Source: Geminocystis sp050753365 (GTDB lineage: Bacteria > Cyanobacteriota > Cyanobacteriia > Cyanobacteriales > Cyanobacteriaceae). Taken from it: a stretch of 64,000 nucleotides of DNA. The stretch spans positions 1 to 64,000 of the forward strand of contig NZ_JBLZFY010000007.1 in the NCBI RefSeq assembly GCF_050753365.1. The letters are read 5' to 3'. Positions 25,074 to 34,997 of the stretch are shown here, piece after piece. Each line of letters starts with the position of its first letter. Positions within the stretch are counted from its first letter, which is position 1. Below the pieces are notes generated by a model. The model made no database searches. It was given only the letters and a program-made list of their open reading frames with translations, and was not told the DNA's origin. Position numbers and translations under genes: made by a program.

Positions 25074-26570
25074 ATGGTGATGATGTCAAAAAAAATGAAT
25101 AGAAAAGTATCTCGATCGAAAGATCAAGGAAACTTTATACTTAATTCTATAGCTCGTATCAAAAATGTCTTCTCTCCCTATTGGTTGGCTTGTATTCCCT
25201 TAACGGCAATTATCGTTATGGTGTGGAATACCGCAGCAATGGCGCAGGGTTTTGATGGTCCTGAAGATTTAGATCAAGTTAAAATTGTTTTAGATTCCAT
25301 CTTTTTGTTAGTGTGTTCTATTTTAGTTATCTTCATGAACGCTGGTTTCGCTATGTTAGAAACTGGTTTTTGTCGTCAAAAAAATGCTGTTAATATTTTA
25401 GCGAAGAACTTAATCGTATTTGCCATTGCTACCATGATTTATTGGGCGATCGGTTATGGTTTTATGTACGGTGAGGGTAACGGCTTTATCGGTTTACAAG
25501 GATTTTTCTTTAATGGTGACGCTACACCCTACGGAGATGAAAATTATCCTGCCGCAATTCCAGCTCCTATCTCTTTCTTATTCCAAGTAGCCTTCGCCGC
25601 CACCGCCGCCACCATCGTATCTGGTGCGGTAGCTGAAAGAATCCGTTTTGATGCTTTCTTAATTTTTAGTCTTTTGTTAGTTGGTATTTCTTATCCTATC
25701 ACTGGTCATTGGGTCTGGAATGGTGGTTGGTTAGATGAATTAGGTTTCAGTGACTTTGCAGGTTCTACTGTCGTTCACTCTGTCGGTGGTTGGGCAGCAC
25801 TCATGGGGGCTGCGATTTTAGGTCCTCGTCAAGGTAAATACTCTAGTGACGGTAAAGTTAATGCTATACCTGGTCACAATATGAGTATCGCCACTTTGGG
25901 GTGTTTAATCCTTTGGATTGGTTGGTTCGGTTTTAACCCCGGTTCTGAATTAGCCGCCACTGCCAATGTTCCCTATATTGCTGTAACCACTAACCTCGCC
26001 GCTTCGGCAGGTGCTGTGACAGCTACTGCCACGTCTTGGGCAAAAGATGGTAAACCAGATTTATCCATGATTATTAACGGTATTTTAGCTGGTTTAGTGG
26101 GTATTACTGCTGGATGTGCTAGTGTTGGTTATTTTAGTGCCGTTATTATCGGTGCGATCGCAGGTGTCTTAGTCGTATTCTCTGTTGCTTTCTTTGACCA
26201 AGTGTTAAAAATTGATGATCCTGTAGGTGCTACTTCCGTTCACTTAGTTTGTGGTATTTGGGGAACTTTAGCAGTTGGTATTTTTGCTACTGATGGAGGC
26301 CTATTATTTGGCGGTGGTATTAATTTATTATTCGCTCAAATTATCGGTATTCTAACCATCGGCGGATTTACCGTTGCTTTTAGTACAGCCGCATGGTATG
26401 GACTTCAAGCTACTGTAGGCATTAGAGTTCACACCGAAGAAGAAGTGAAAGGTTTAGATATTTCCGAACACGGTATGGAAGCCTATAGCGGATTTGTTAA
26501 AGAAGCTGACATTCTTGCCGGTGGTTTTGGTTCTAGTGTCGGAGAAGTTAGCTCTGGTATTGAACTTTAG
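25074..26570 (+). CDS. amt: Ammonium transporter
   Basis: The 498-residue protein is an Amt/Mep/Rh family channel: ETGFCRQKNAVNILAKNLIVF, a long series of about 11 helices, HSVGGWAALMGA...PGHNMSIATLGCLILWIGWFGFNPGS and HLVCGIWGTLAVGIF, containing the two pore histidines. A 60-residue N-terminal extension ends in a signal-peptide-like TAAMAQG, as in other cyanobacterial Amt1 proteins. It imports ammonium at the plasma membrane and is normally regulated by PII. An NtcA-type site is upstream and a terminator downstream. Confidence 0.96.
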   Translation: MVMMSKKMNRKVSRSKDQGNFILNSIARIKNVFSPYWLACIPLTAIIVMVWNTAAMAQGFDGPEDLDQVKIVLDSIFLLVCSILVIFMNAGFAMLETGFCRQKNAVNILAKNLIVFAIATMIYWAIGYGFMYGEGNGFIGLQGFFFNGDATPYGDENYPAAIPAPISFLFQVAFAATAATIVSGAVAERIRFDAFLIFSLLLVGISYPITGHWVWNGGWLDELGFSDFAGSTVVHSVGGWAALMGAAILGPRQGKYSSDGKVNAIPGHNMSIATLGCLILWIGWFGFNPGSELAATANVPYIAVTTNLAASAGAVTATATSWAKDGKPDLSMIINGILAGLVGITAGCASVGYFSAVIIGAIAGVLVVFSVAFFDQVLKIDDPVGATSVHLVCGIWGTLAVGIFATDGGLLFGGGINLLFAQIIGILTIGGFTVAFSTAAWYGLQATVGIRVHTEEEVKGLDISEHGMEAYSGFVKEADILAGGFGSSVGEVSSGIEL

Positions 26571-26586
26571 GTTAATAAATTTTTAA

Positions 26587-26615
26587 GCCCCGTCTTTGAG
26601 AAGGCGGGTTTTTTT
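26587..26615 (+). terminator. Intrinsic terminator after amt
   Basis: CCCGTCTTTGAGAAGGCGGG forms a GC-rich hairpin directly followed by seven T residues, 16 bp past the amt stop codon. Confidence 0.85.
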
Positions 26616-26618
26616 ATT

Positions 26619-26869
26619 TAGGGGGTGCACAAAAAGTATTTTGATGAGGGTAGGTATCAGGCATCAGGTATCAGGTGTCAGGTTAAAGAATGAAAAATCA
26701 AGATTTTGAAGCGTTATCTCTTCAACAAGTACACAGGTATATTGTGAATAATCAGATTTGAAATGCCCTGTTTTTGAGTAAAAATTGCCAAAAATTCACA
26801 CTTTTTTGTGAATATAGTGTGCCTAAACCATTGATTTTAATAACCTTTTGATTTATTCAGCAAACCCTA
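26619..26869 (-). repeat. MITE-like element, TAGGGTTTGCTGAA family
   Basis: About 250 bp in the reverse orientation of 47281-47534. The right end TTCAGCAAACCCTAA is the conserved terminal repeat and the left end has decayed to TAGGGGGTGCACAAAAAGTATTTTGATGA. Interior blocks such as TTTTGAGTAAAAATTGC are shared. No ORF of note. It fills the gap between amt and the TVP38 gene. Confidence 0.75.
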
Positions 26870-26967
26870 AGTAATGAAATCATTTTCAAGACTTAATAAA
26901 AACGGTAAATTAAATGGGTTTTAGCTTACTTTTCTCAATGTAAACATACAATTAATTTTGCTTACCT

Positions 26968-27582
26968 ATGGAAATATTTGAATATATTAACAACTTTTTC
27001 AACAACTTCACGGATTCGATCGAACTTTGGGGCATCTGGGGAGTACTGGGGTTTATACTTATTTATATCATCGCCACGATCTTTTTAATACCGGGTTCAG
27101 CCTTAACTTTAGGCGCAGGGTTAATCTTTGGAGTAGTAAAAGGCTCTATCTTAGTATCGATCGCATCGGTAACAGGCGCAACCCTTGCTTTTCTCCTCGG
27201 ACGTTATTTTTTGCGAGGTTGGGTAGAAAAACAAATAGAATCCCAACCTAAGTTTACCTCGATCGATCGGGCTGTGGCAAAAGAAGGCTGGAAAATAGTC
27301 GGTTTAACAAGGCTATCTCCTCTTTTTCCCTTCGTCTTTTTAAACTATGCCTTTGGAGTGACAAAAGTATCCTTAAGAGATTATTTCTTTGCCTCATGGA
27401 TAGGAATGTTACCCGGTACAATTATGTATGTTTATATTGGCTCAATCCCGAAAACTGCCTTAGAAGTAACAACTGGAAATACCGATACATTGAGGTTAAT
27501 ATTAAATATTGTAGGGTTAATTGCTACTGTTGCCGTAACAATTTATATCACCAAAATAGCGAAAAAAGCCTTAGATGAATAG
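26968..27582 (+). CDS. TVP38/TMEM64 (DedA-superfamily) membrane protein
   Basis: The 204-residue membrane protein has six hydrophobic segments and the VTT/SNARE-associated domain pattern: FLIPGSALTLGAGLIFGVVKGSILVSIASVTGATLAFLLGRYFLRGWVEK and the later LTRLSPLFPFVFLNYAFGVTKVSLRDYFFASWIGMLPGTIMYVYIGS. Bacterial DedA-like proteins take part in lipid flipping and membrane homeostasis; its exact substrate is unknown. The strong family match makes the call reliable. It stands alone with a possible upstream promoter inside the preceding intergenic region. Confidence 0.9.
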   Translation: MEIFEYINNFFNNFTDSIELWGIWGVLGFILIYIIATIFLIPGSALTLGAGLIFGVVKGSILVSIASVTGATLAFLLGRYFLRGWVEKQIESQPKFTSIDRAVAKEGWKIVGLTRLSPLFPFVFLNYAFGVTKVSLRDYFFASWIGMLPGTIMYVYIGSIPKTALEVTTGNTDTLRLILNIVGLIATVAVTIYITKIAKKALDE

Positions 27583-27660
27583 TTAATATAACAGTCAGTT
27601 ATGAGTTGTGAAAATTATCTTATCATAGAAGAAAAGAGGCAAAAGGCAAGAGTAGTCGTA

Positions 27661-27716
27661 TCTTCGATATTTTTTTCTAATAATTTATTTCTCACAAATG
27701 ATTCCTGATTGCTATA
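27661..27716. repeat. Dispersed repeat TTTCTCACAAATGATTCCTGATTGCTATA, copy 3
   Basis: Third copy of the repeat at 12605 and 17604, followed directly by a heptamer array. Confidence 0.7.
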
Positions 27717-27728
27717 GTTAATAGTTTT

Positions 27729-27774
27729 TAATTCTTAATTCTTAATTCTTAATTCTTAATTCTTAATTCTCAAT
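27729..27774. repeat. Heptamer tandem repeat (TTAATTC) abutting a start codon
   Basis: About six TTAATTC units end one base before the ATG of the histidine kinase, so no Shine-Dalgarno lies in the normal position. Confidence 0.9.
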
Positions 27775-27775
27775 T

Positions 27776-30700
27776 ATGGTTAATTCTAAGGAAAATCTCC
27801 ATAAATTATTTCCTCATTTATTAGATTTAATCAGTGACGCTGTTGTTATTACTGATATTAATGGAAATCTTTTTTATGTTTCTTCCACCTTCAATAAAAT
27901 GCTCAAATATTCTAATAAAAATATAAAAAATAAACAGCATATTAAACAAATTTTACCAACCTTAAAGATTAATTTAATACAACTAAAAAATAAAAAAGTA
28001 TTAAAAAATATCCCTATTTTTCTTGATAATATTAAAGGAGAAAATATTGGGTTACTCGTTAGTATTAAATATATTGATGATGAAAAAGACAAATATCTTC
28101 TTTATACCATTAAAGATGTCACTAAAGAAATCAAATCACAAACAGAAGTTAAGTTAATCAAAAAAATTTATGCTGATTTAGCCGAAAATTTACCTTTAGG
28201 AATATTTCGTTTAGACAAACTAGGTAATTTAATTTATGTCAATGAAGAAACGCAAAAAATACTAGGAAAAGATGAGGATATTCACAAACCTTTATTGAGT
28301 TTTTGGTTAGATAATATTCACCCTGAAGATAAATTATTATTTTTGCAAAAATTATCCCTAACTTTATGGGAAGGAAAGTCAACTCACTTTTCCTATCGTT
28401 ATTGTCTTCCCAATAGTAATGAAATTCGTTGGCTAGAAACTATTTGCATTAGAAAGACTATTCTTGATAAAGAAAATTATATTATTGGTACAATTATTGA
28501 TATTACTGAGCAAAGACAAATTACGGTAAAATTAGAAGAAAATGAAGCATTATATCGATCGATCTTTGAATCAGCATTTATAGGTATTGCTAGGGTGAGC
28601 TTAACAGGAAAATTATTAAAAGTCAACGATAAATTATGTGAAATATTAGGCTATAATTCAGAAGAATTAACTCAATTAACATTCCAAGAAATTACTTATT
28701 CAGAAGATTTAGATATAGACTTAAAATTAGTTCAAGATTGTCTCAATGGGAAAATTAATAGTTATTCTTTAGAGAAAAGATATATTAAAAAAAATGGACA
28801 ATATATTTGGACTCGGTTAGATGTTTCCTTAGTAAAAGACATTGAAAACAAACCTAAATATTTTATCTCTACCATTCAAGATATAGACAAAGAAAAAAGA
28901 ATTGAAGAAGAATTAAAAGTCAGTGAAATGCGTTTTCGTAATGCTTTTATTTATGCGCCTTTTCCTAAGATGATTCATGCGGAAGATGGAGAAGTGATAC
29001 AAATTAATCAGGCTTGGAATAATATCAGTGGATACTGTCTCCATGACATTCCTACTATTAGTCAATGGATAGAAAAAGCATACGGCAAAAAGATTAATAA
29101 CAACAATTCTCATTTTGAGAAATTATATAAAGTTAAAGACTTTTTAGATGAGGGAGAATATATGATTAATACGGCACAAGGTAAACAAAGGGTGTGGCAT
29201 TTTCATTCTGTGCCGTTGGGGGTTTTGCCTGATGGTAGAAAAATCGTCATGTCGATGGCTATGGATGTCACGGAAAGAAAAAAAGCCGAAAATTCTTATA
29301 TTCGATTAAATCAAGAATTAGAAAAAAAAGTTACTCAACGTACTAAAGAATTAAAATCTGCTCAGGATTTTCTCACTTTAATTATCGATAATATACCCCA
29401 ACGAATTTTTTGGAAAGATCGTCATTCTATTTATTTAGGATGTAATCGCAGTTTTGCCGATGTCTTAGGTTATAAAGATACCCGTGCTATTATCGGAAAA
29501 AATGATTTTGATTTACCCATTACTCCCACCCAAGCGCAATTATATCAGGAATGGGATCGTTGGGTGATGGAGTACGATCGATCCCGTTTTCATATTATCG
29601 AAAAAATTACATTTAATGGAGAAGAAATTTATATAGATATTTGTCGAATACCTTTACATAATTCTCTAGGAGAAGTGATAGGAATTTTAGTGACTTATGA
29701 TGACATTACCGAGAAAAAAAGATTAGAAGAAAATTTAAAATTAACTCAATTTACCTTAGATAAATTAGGAGATTCAGTTTTTCTAGTAGATAGATTTAGT
29801 AACTTTTTCTACGCTAATGAAGCGGCATCTCGAAATTTAGGCTATAGCCAAGAAGAATTAAAAACTATGAAAGTAAAAAATATTAATCCTTTATTTCACA
29901 ATGAAAACCAACAATGGGCTTATATTATGAAAACATTAGAAGAAAAAAAACAAATGACATTGGAATCTTATCATCGTCATAAAAACGGTACTTTAATTCC
30001 AGTAGAAATTAATATTTATCAAATTTATTTTCAACAAAAACTTTATAATTGTGCCATCGTTAAAGATATTTCTGAGAGGAGAAAAAGTCAACAAGCCTTA
30101 GAAGAAAGCGAAGCCCGTTATCGCCTTATGGCTGATAATGTAACGGATATAATTAGTCGTCATTCTCCCGATGGTATTTATTTGTATGTGTCTCCTTCGG
30201 TAAAAATGTTATTAGGGTATCAACCTTCCGAATTAATAGACAAATCCCCTCAAGATTTTATTGATGAAGATGATATTATTCAATATAATCAATCCTATCA
30301 GATGATGCTCGATCGAAAAGAAAGCATTACCTATAGTTATCGGATGTTGTGTAAACAGGGAGATTATATTTGGTTAGAAACCACCAGCAAACCTGTCGAA
30401 GATGTTTCTACGCAAAAAATTACAGAAATTATCGCAGTTTCCAGAGATATTTCTAGTCGGAAAGAAGCTGAATTTAAAATCCAAAAATCATTAGAAGAAA
30501 AGGAAATTTTGTTAAAAGAAATTCATCATCGAGTCAAAAATAATTTATATATTATTTCTAGTTTATTAAATTTACAAGCGACTTATTTTGAAGATGAAAA
30601 TATTATCAAAGCCTTTACTAATAGTCAAAATCGGATTCAAAGTATGGCAATGATTCACGAAAAATTATATAAATCAAATAATTTTGCTAACTTAGACTTT

Positions 30701-31111
30701 GGTGATTATCTAACTCAATTAATTGATACTTTATTTCACAGTTATAATCCTTATCCTCGCACAGTAAAATATTCTATTGAGACTGAACCAATTAATATTA
30801 ATATTGAAAATGCCATACCCTGCGGATTAATCGTTAATGAAATTATTACTAACTGTTTTAAACACGCTTTTAATCAAAGTAAACAAGGAAAAGTGATGAT
30901 AGAATTATATCAAGATGAAAAAAAATATATTCATTTAAAAATTAGGGATAATGGTCAAGGTACAGATAACGTCAAACAATGGAGGTATAATCGATCGTTA
31001 GGAGTAAGATTGATTAATATTTTAACGGAACAATTAGATGCTAAATTAACTGTTGAATCTGCTGTTAATAAAGGATTTTCTTATCATTTAATCTTACCTC
31101 AAAAAAATTAA
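27776..31111 (+). CDS. Multi-PAS sensor histidine kinase (HisKA_2 type)
   Basis: The 1111-residue protein carries about seven PAS domains (starting near 10, 135, 258, 385, 530, 660 and 780), several followed by PAC-like ITE/ISE motifs (IIDITEQRQI, VTYDDITEKKRLEE, IVKDISERRKS). A HisKA_2 dimerisation domain follows near 905 with the phosphorylated His in LLKEIHHRVKNNLYIISSLLNLQ, and a HATPase domain near 985-1110 with ENAIPCGLIVNEIITNCFKHAF. No membrane helices are seen, so it senses internal signals. No response regulator is adjacent; phosphotransfer partner unknown. The start codon lies inside a heptamer-repeat context. Confidence 0.93.
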   Translation: MVNSKENLHKLFPHLLDLISDAVVITDINGNLFYVSSTFNKMLKYSNKNIKNKQHIKQILPTLKINLIQLKNKKVLKNIPIFLDNIKGENIGLLVSIKYIDDEKDKYLLYTIKDVTKEIKSQTEVKLIKKIYADLAENLPLGIFRLDKLGNLIYVNEETQKILGKDEDIHKPLLSFWLDNIHPEDKLLFLQKLSLTLWEGKSTHFSYRYCLPNSNEIRWLETICIRKTILDKENYIIGTIIDITEQRQITVKLEENEALYRSIFESAFIGIARVSLTGKLLKVNDKLCEILGYNSEELTQLTFQEITYSEDLDIDLKLVQDCLNGKINSYSLEKRYIKKNGQYIWTRLDVSLVKDIENKPKYFISTIQDIDKEKRIEEELKVSEMRFRNAFIYAPFPKMIHAEDGEVIQINQAWNNISGYCLHDIPTISQWIEKAYGKKINNNNSHFEKLYKVKDFLDEGEYMINTAQGKQRVWHFHSVPLGVLPDGRKIVMSMAMDVTERKKAENSYIRLNQELEKKVTQRTKELKSAQDFLTLIIDNIPQRIFWKDRHSIYLGCNRSFADVLGYKDTRAIIGKNDFDLPITPTQAQLYQEWDRWVMEYDRSRFHIIEKITFNGEEIYIDICRIPLHNSLGEVIGILVTYDDITEKKRLEENLKLTQFTLDKLGDSVFLVDRFSNFFYANEAASRNLGYSQEELKTMKVKNINPLFHNENQQWAYIMKTLEEKKQMTLESYHRHKNGTLIPVEINIYQIYFQQKLYNCAIVKDISERRKSQQALEESEARYRLMADNVTDIISRHSPDGIYLYVSPSVKMLLGYQPSELIDKSPQDFIDEDDIIQYNQSYQMMLDRKESITYSYRMLCKQGDYIWLETTSKPVEDVSTQKITEIIAVSRDISSRKEAEFKIQKSLEEKEILLKEIHHRVKNNLYIISSLLNLQATYFEDENIIKAFTNSQNRIQSMAMIHEKLYKSNNFANLDFGDYLTQLIDTLFHSYNPYPRTVKYSIETEPININIENAIPCGLIVNEIITNCFKHAFNQSKQGKVMIELYQDEKKYIHLKIRDNGQGTDNVKQWRYNRSLGVRLINILTEQLDAKLTVESAVNKGFSYHLILPQKN

Positions 31112-31119
31112 AAAGTACT

Positions 31120-31160
31120 TAGGGTTTACTTCATAGTCTTTTGATGAAGAGAGGGAAGAG
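31120..31160. repeat. One end of a TAGGGTTTGCTGAA-family element
   Basis: TTAGGGTTTACTTCATAGTCTTTTGATGAAGAGAGGGAAG is a decayed element end. It lies directly after the kinase stop. A second such end is at 31526-31560, in the same orientation. Confidence 0.55.
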
Positions 31161-31215
31161 GGAAAAGGGAAAAGTGAATAAAAGAATCATCATAAAAATA
31201 AATAATTTTCAAGTT

Positions 31216-31524
31216 ATGAATGGACAAGAATTAAGAGAAATAATTAAGAATAAATGGGGATATTCTTATGACGTTCAAATTATTAAAATAAAAGATAAAA
31301 TATATTTTCAAATCATGTGGAAATATTTAGAACAAGCCTCCTTTCATTGGACTGAATTAGAGTATAGTCAACATTTAGAAAATATAGCTAATTATATTAC
31401 CAGTTGGGGAGTAATTGATCAAGTAAAAAATGGTATTTTAGAAGCAAAAAATCGCCCTCGTTTAGGTAAAGCCGTTAGTTTTTCTCTTGATTTGGGCGAT
31501 CGAACCTCTGAATGGATTGTATAA
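31216..31524 (+). CDS. DUF3067 family protein
   Basis: The 102-residue protein starts at ATG 31216 (MNGQELREIIKNKWGYSYDVQIIKIKDKIYFQIMWKYLEQASFHWTELEYSQHLENIANYI). A longer frame starting at 31141 would add 25 residues translated from repeat DNA, so the shorter start is preferred. DUF3067 is a cyanobacterial/plastid family with no clear biochemical role. Conserved features present are LREIIKNKWGYSYDVQ, MWKYLEQASF and NRPRLGKAVSFSLDLGDRTSEWI. It is bordered by decayed mobile-element ends on both sides. Confidence 0.88.
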   Translation: MNGQELREIIKNKWGYSYDVQIIKIKDKIYFQIMWKYLEQASFHWTELEYSQHLENIANYITSWGVIDQVKNGILEAKNRPRLGKAVSFSLDLGDRTSEWIV

Positions 31525-31525
31525 T

Positions 31526-31560
31526 TAGGGAGTAATGAAAAAGTATTTTGATGAAGGTAA
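31526..31560. repeat. One end of a TAGGGTTTGCTGAA-family element
   Basis: TAGGGAGTAATGAAAAAGTATTTTGATGAAGG resembles the end of the family seen at 37686-37916. It runs straight into heptamer arrays. Confidence 0.55.
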
Positions 31561-31688
31561 TAAGTAATAAGTAATAAGTAATAAGTAATAAGTAATATTG
31601 GATAATGAGAAGTTGTTAATTGTTAATTGTTAATTGTTAATTGTTAATTGTTAATTGTTAATTGTTACTTGTTAATTGTTAATTGTTA
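31560..31688. repeat. Heptamer tandem arrays (TAATAAG; TTGTTAA) at the zipN 3' end
   Basis: Five or so TAATAAG units and about ten TTGTTAA units, the latter interrupted by TTACTTG variants. The array includes the TAA stop codon of zipN on the minus strand. Not a CRISPR array: units are 7 bp with no spacers. Confidence 0.9.
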
Positions 31689-33911
31689 CTTAATAATTTG
31701 TACTTCTTGAATTAACCATTGATTTCCCTCTTTGATAACACCGTATCTAATAGATAAATTATCTTGATAGGATAAACTTGGTACTAATGCACCATTACGA
31801 TAATATTGAGATTTTTCTTCCACTTTGGCTACAATAAAGCCTTTAGTAGGGTCTTGAGGATTAACTTCTGTGGATTCGATCGAAACTTTATGTTCATAAC
31901 GACGATAAGCATTACGACTACGCAAATCTCGACTATTACCTATCCATTTGGACAATAAAGGTTCAGTTAAAATTTTACTCAATTCTGTGACATTATATTC
32001 AGGTCCAGTGGCGTTAACCTTCGCCTTTAACCATTGATTAATAATCTCAAGCCCTGTTTCATTATTTAACTGAGTCGTTAAATCATTTGGGGAAGGATTC
32101 ATAGTTGGTAACTCGATCAATGGTTCTGACAAAGATATTTCTAATCTAGTCGTATCTCCTCTAAGTAACATTCGAGTAGCAAAAACACCGATGACACCAA
32201 ATAATAACAGTGCAATAGCTGAGGGAATTAACAGCAAAAGCAACTTAGTTTTATCTCGTTTTTGGGGAGGATGATTAGTTTTTTCGGGAGAAGAATCATC
32301 AGATTTTTTCTCAGTAACATTATTGGAAGAGGTTTGTTCTTCTTCTACCACTGAGGATAGAAAATCATCAATTTCTAATAAATCTTCATTTTCTTCTACA
32401 CCTTTCACCAATAAAGATATATTTCCTTCTTTTTCTTCTTCTTCCAATATCTCCTCTTCTAATATCTCCCCGTCTAATTCTGATTCGTAAGTCTGATTGA
32501 TAATTTGTTCTTGATAATCCGTTTGATCTTTTAAGGCATTAAACTGTATAAAAGAAGATGGTGAATTTTTGGGAGTAACGGGTAATTCTAAATCTGGAGA
32601 AGACTCATCCTCATTATTTTCTGGGGATACAGGATGACTAATTGTCTCTAAGTAATTTTGTACTCGATCGTTATTAAAATAATCTTGTAAAGAGGGATTT
32701 TCGTCACTTAAATTTTTAAACTGGGGAAAAACTTCTGTTTGTAACCATTTTTCTGTATAAAGACATAATCCGGGCAATAAATCAGGAGAATTTTGAGACA
32801 TTTCCTGAATATAATTAATCGTCTGCTTGTCTTTGCTTTGACTTAAAGAAAATTCAGCTTCCGCAGTTTGCCCTAATAATAATGCACAAATAGACTGTTC
32901 TAAATAAACATCTTGATGAATAGTTAAAGAAATAAGACTGTTTTTTGCCCTAATAATAAACTCTGGTTTTCTTTCCGTAAAACCCTTTGCTATTCCAGCA
33001 TACGCCGCTAAATAAGCCGCCGCAGGTGAGGGACGTTGAGCTTCTTCTTCAAAAATATTTTGCTGTTCTTCCGCAGTCAAATAAATCCTAATTTGTTGAA
33101 TAAATCTTAAAAAACTATCAATATTTAATCCCGAATTATCAACTATTGTACTTTCAATACCGCCCCTTGCTTTTAACATCGATTTTAACAAATTAATTCC
33201 TTTTTTTCGATGTTCAATATAGCTATCTTCTTTTGTTAATAGTTCTAAAATTTCATAGGGCAATATCTTGCCTACATCTTGTTTAATTTCTTTTCTTAAA
33301 TCAATAAATAAATCTTCTTTTAGTAATAAATTATAAGCACTATTTAAGCAATTAGATGCAGATTCATATTGTTTTTCTTGCCATTGTTCTCTCGCTAATT
33401 CTAAATTTGCTAACACTACTGTTAAAACAAAATCTTGAAAAATTTGCTTTTTTTCTTCTTCATTATCACTGAAAATATTAAGGCTATCTCGATCGAGTGG
33501 CACCACTCTGCGATCGAGCAAATAAGGTTGAATTAAACTAAGAATTAACTCATATTCTCCCAAGTCTAAAAGAATAATTAAAGCACCAACAAACAAACTT
33601 TCCTCAATCTCAAGATTAACATCAGGCAATATGTCTTCTTCCGTCATCAAAGATTCTTCGGAATCCGACTCTAATTCTTCCTTCGTCACTTCTGAAGGCA
33701 AGAAAAAGGACTCATACTCCAAACGAGAGTCTTCTTTTCCTAAAACATCGTATGCTTGTTGAATAATTTTTTTGCGAGAATTGATGGCATATTCCGTATA
33801 ACCTTTATGGGGTAGTTGAATAATGCGATCGTTATAGGCTTGTTCAATCAAATCTGAATCAGCCTCAACAGGTACACCGAGAATACGATAATAATCTAAA
33901 GAAATTTGCAC
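31686..33911 (-). CDS. zipN: Cell division protein Ftn2/ZipN (ARC6 homologue)
   Basis: The 741-residue protein has the Ftn2/ZipN architecture: an N-terminal DnaJ-like domain (residues 4-70, LDYYRILGVPVEADSDLIEQAYNDRIIQLPHKGYTEYAINSRKKIIQQAYDVLG), a long helical region with acidic stretches, one membrane helix near 560-585 (LLLLLIPSAIALLLFGVIGVFA), and a C-terminal IMS/ARC6-like domain near 620-741 (INQWLKAKVNATGPEYNVTELSKILTEPLLSKW). It anchors FtsZ to the membrane in cyanobacterial cell division. Low-complexity acidic linkers (residues 490-530) are as expected. Confidence 0.93.
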   Translation of the reverse strand: MQISLDYYRILGVPVEADSDLIEQAYNDRIIQLPHKGYTEYAINSRKKIIQQAYDVLGKEDSRLEYESFFLPSEVTKEELESDSEESLMTEEDILPDVNLEIEESLFVGALIILLDLGEYELILSLIQPYLLDRRVVPLDRDSLNIFSDNEEEKKQIFQDFVLTVVLANLELAREQWQEKQYESASNCLNSAYNLLLKEDLFIDLRKEIKQDVGKILPYEILELLTKEDSYIEHRKKGINLLKSMLKARGGIESTIVDNSGLNIDSFLRFIQQIRIYLTAEEQQNIFEEEAQRPSPAAAYLAAYAGIAKGFTERKPEFIIRAKNSLISLTIHQDVYLEQSICALLLGQTAEAEFSLSQSKDKQTINYIQEMSQNSPDLLPGLCLYTEKWLQTEVFPQFKNLSDENPSLQDYFNNDRVQNYLETISHPVSPENNEDESSPDLELPVTPKNSPSSFIQFNALKDQTDYQEQIINQTYESELDGEILEEEILEEEEKEGNISLLVKGVEENEDLLEIDDFLSSVVEEEQTSSNNVTEKKSDDSSPEKTNHPPQKRDKTKLLLLLIPSAIALLLFGVIGVFATRMLLRGDTTRLEISLSEPLIELPTMNPSPNDLTTQLNNETGLEIINQWLKAKVNATGPEYNVTELSKILTEPLLSKWIGNSRDLRSRNAYRRYEHKVSIESTEVNPQDPTKGFIVAKVEEKSQYYRNGALVPSLSYQDNLSIRYGVIKEGNQWLIQEVQIIK

Positions 33912-34007
33912 GACTGAGTTTATGTGAGATTGCTTGAAGACTGAATTTGCTAATTATGAGATTTTAGCATTGAGTCAGTAATAGACAAGAAAATTTTAAC
34001 TTATATT

Positions 34008-34032
34008 CTGATGTTACGCAAAAATAGAATTA
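34008..34032. repeat. Repeat CTGATGTTACGCAAAAATAG (extended), copy 1
   Basis: A 25-bp match to 43094-43118. Related AGAAGTTACGCACT-like words occur at 35172 and inverted at 40717-40731, suggesting ends of another transposable-element family. Confidence 0.65.
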
Positions 34033-34168
34033 ATTATTGGTTTGAGGTTTCAAGTATCACCTGAGTTCGATGTAAAATGATGAAGATAAGAGGGGGATAG
34101 GGGAAGGAGAGGGGGAAGAAAATCCAGTAAAATCTTCATTTTTTTTATAACTTGGCAACTTCCATAAA

Positions 34169-34990
34169 TTATAAAAGTTGATCCATAAAATTCATTAAGT
34201 GAATACTATCAGAAGATAAGTCATCACTAGCATCTTGTTTTAACTGATATTCTAGCAATCCTTTCATGGCAATTAATTTAAGACTATTTTCTGCATAGGC
34301 TTTCATAATAGCATCCCCTGATTTTACATAACCGATCGAACCTAAATCCATCAAAGCCGATCGACGTAATTGTAACTCACCACATTGCAGAGCAGTGACC
34401 AATATTTCCCCATAAGTATCATCATGGGTTAACTGATACATCGCCCTAGCACTAGCATAGGCTATTTTAGGGGTAGGATGCTCAAGAAAAGGCTTGATTA
34501 AATTTAGGGTATTTTTGGCATTTAATGTACCTAAAGCCTCAAGAATCGCCTCGTAGGGTTGATTCAGATAAGGTTTGCCTATGACTACCTCAGTGGCATA
34601 ATTCGTTAATTTGTCATCTTTAACAGCATTTTCTAGCAAAGCGACAAGAGGAGAAATCGCCCTAGTATCTCCTAACATTTCTAAGGCTTGGGCTGCTGAT
34701 TCTCTGACATAATAATCATCGCACTCAAAACACTTAATTAACGGCTCAACCGCCCTCAAATCCCCTAGTTTACCCAATGCTTTAGCGGCATTTCGGCGCA
34801 GAGGAAACCCCCCATCGGGAGCTCTATCTTCCTCATCATCGAGGGCATTAATTAGGCTTTCTATTGCTTCGGATGTTTTTACCCTAAATTTTCCTAACCA
34901 CCAAGCGGCATAGTATCTTAAGCCTAAATCTTCTTTTTGGTTTAAATTTTTGATCGCTATTTCTGGAGTTATTGATATTTCAGTGTTCAT
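34169..34990 (-). CDS. cpcE: Phycocyanobilin lyase subunit alpha (CpcE)
   Basis: The 273-residue HEAT-repeat protein matches CpcE. The start region, LNQKEDLGLRYYAAWWLGKFRVKTSEAIESLINALDDEEDRAPDGGFPLRRNAAKALGKLGDLRAVEPLIKCFECDDYYVRESAAQALEMLGD, and the ending LMNFMDQLL, are characteristic. With CpcF it attaches phycocyanobilin to Cys84 of alpha-phycocyanin. Here it is unlinked to cpcBA or cpcF in this window, a separation known in some cyanobacteria. The whole protein is alpha-helical with about five HEAT repeats. No operon partner is seen. Confidence 0.88.
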   Translation of the reverse strand: MNTEISITPEIAIKNLNQKEDLGLRYYAAWWLGKFRVKTSEAIESLINALDDEEDRAPDGGFPLRRNAAKALGKLGDLRAVEPLIKCFECDDYYVRESAAQALEMLGDTRAISPLVALLENAVKDDKLTNYATEVVIGKPYLNQPYEAILEALGTLNAKNTLNLIKPFLEHPTPKIAYASARAMYQLTHDDTYGEILVTALQCGELQLRRSALMDLGSIGYVKSGDAIMKAYAENSLKLIAMKGLLEYQLKQDASDDLSSDSIHLMNFMDQLL

Positions 34991-34997
34991 AATAATT

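Noticed and set aside
31141..31215. N-terminal extension of the DUF3067 protein
   Set aside because: The extra 25 residues are translated from repeat DNA; family members start at the later ATG at 31216.
31560..31688. Possible CRISPR array
   Set aside because: Repeat units are 7 bp and uninterrupted; there are no spacers or cas genes.
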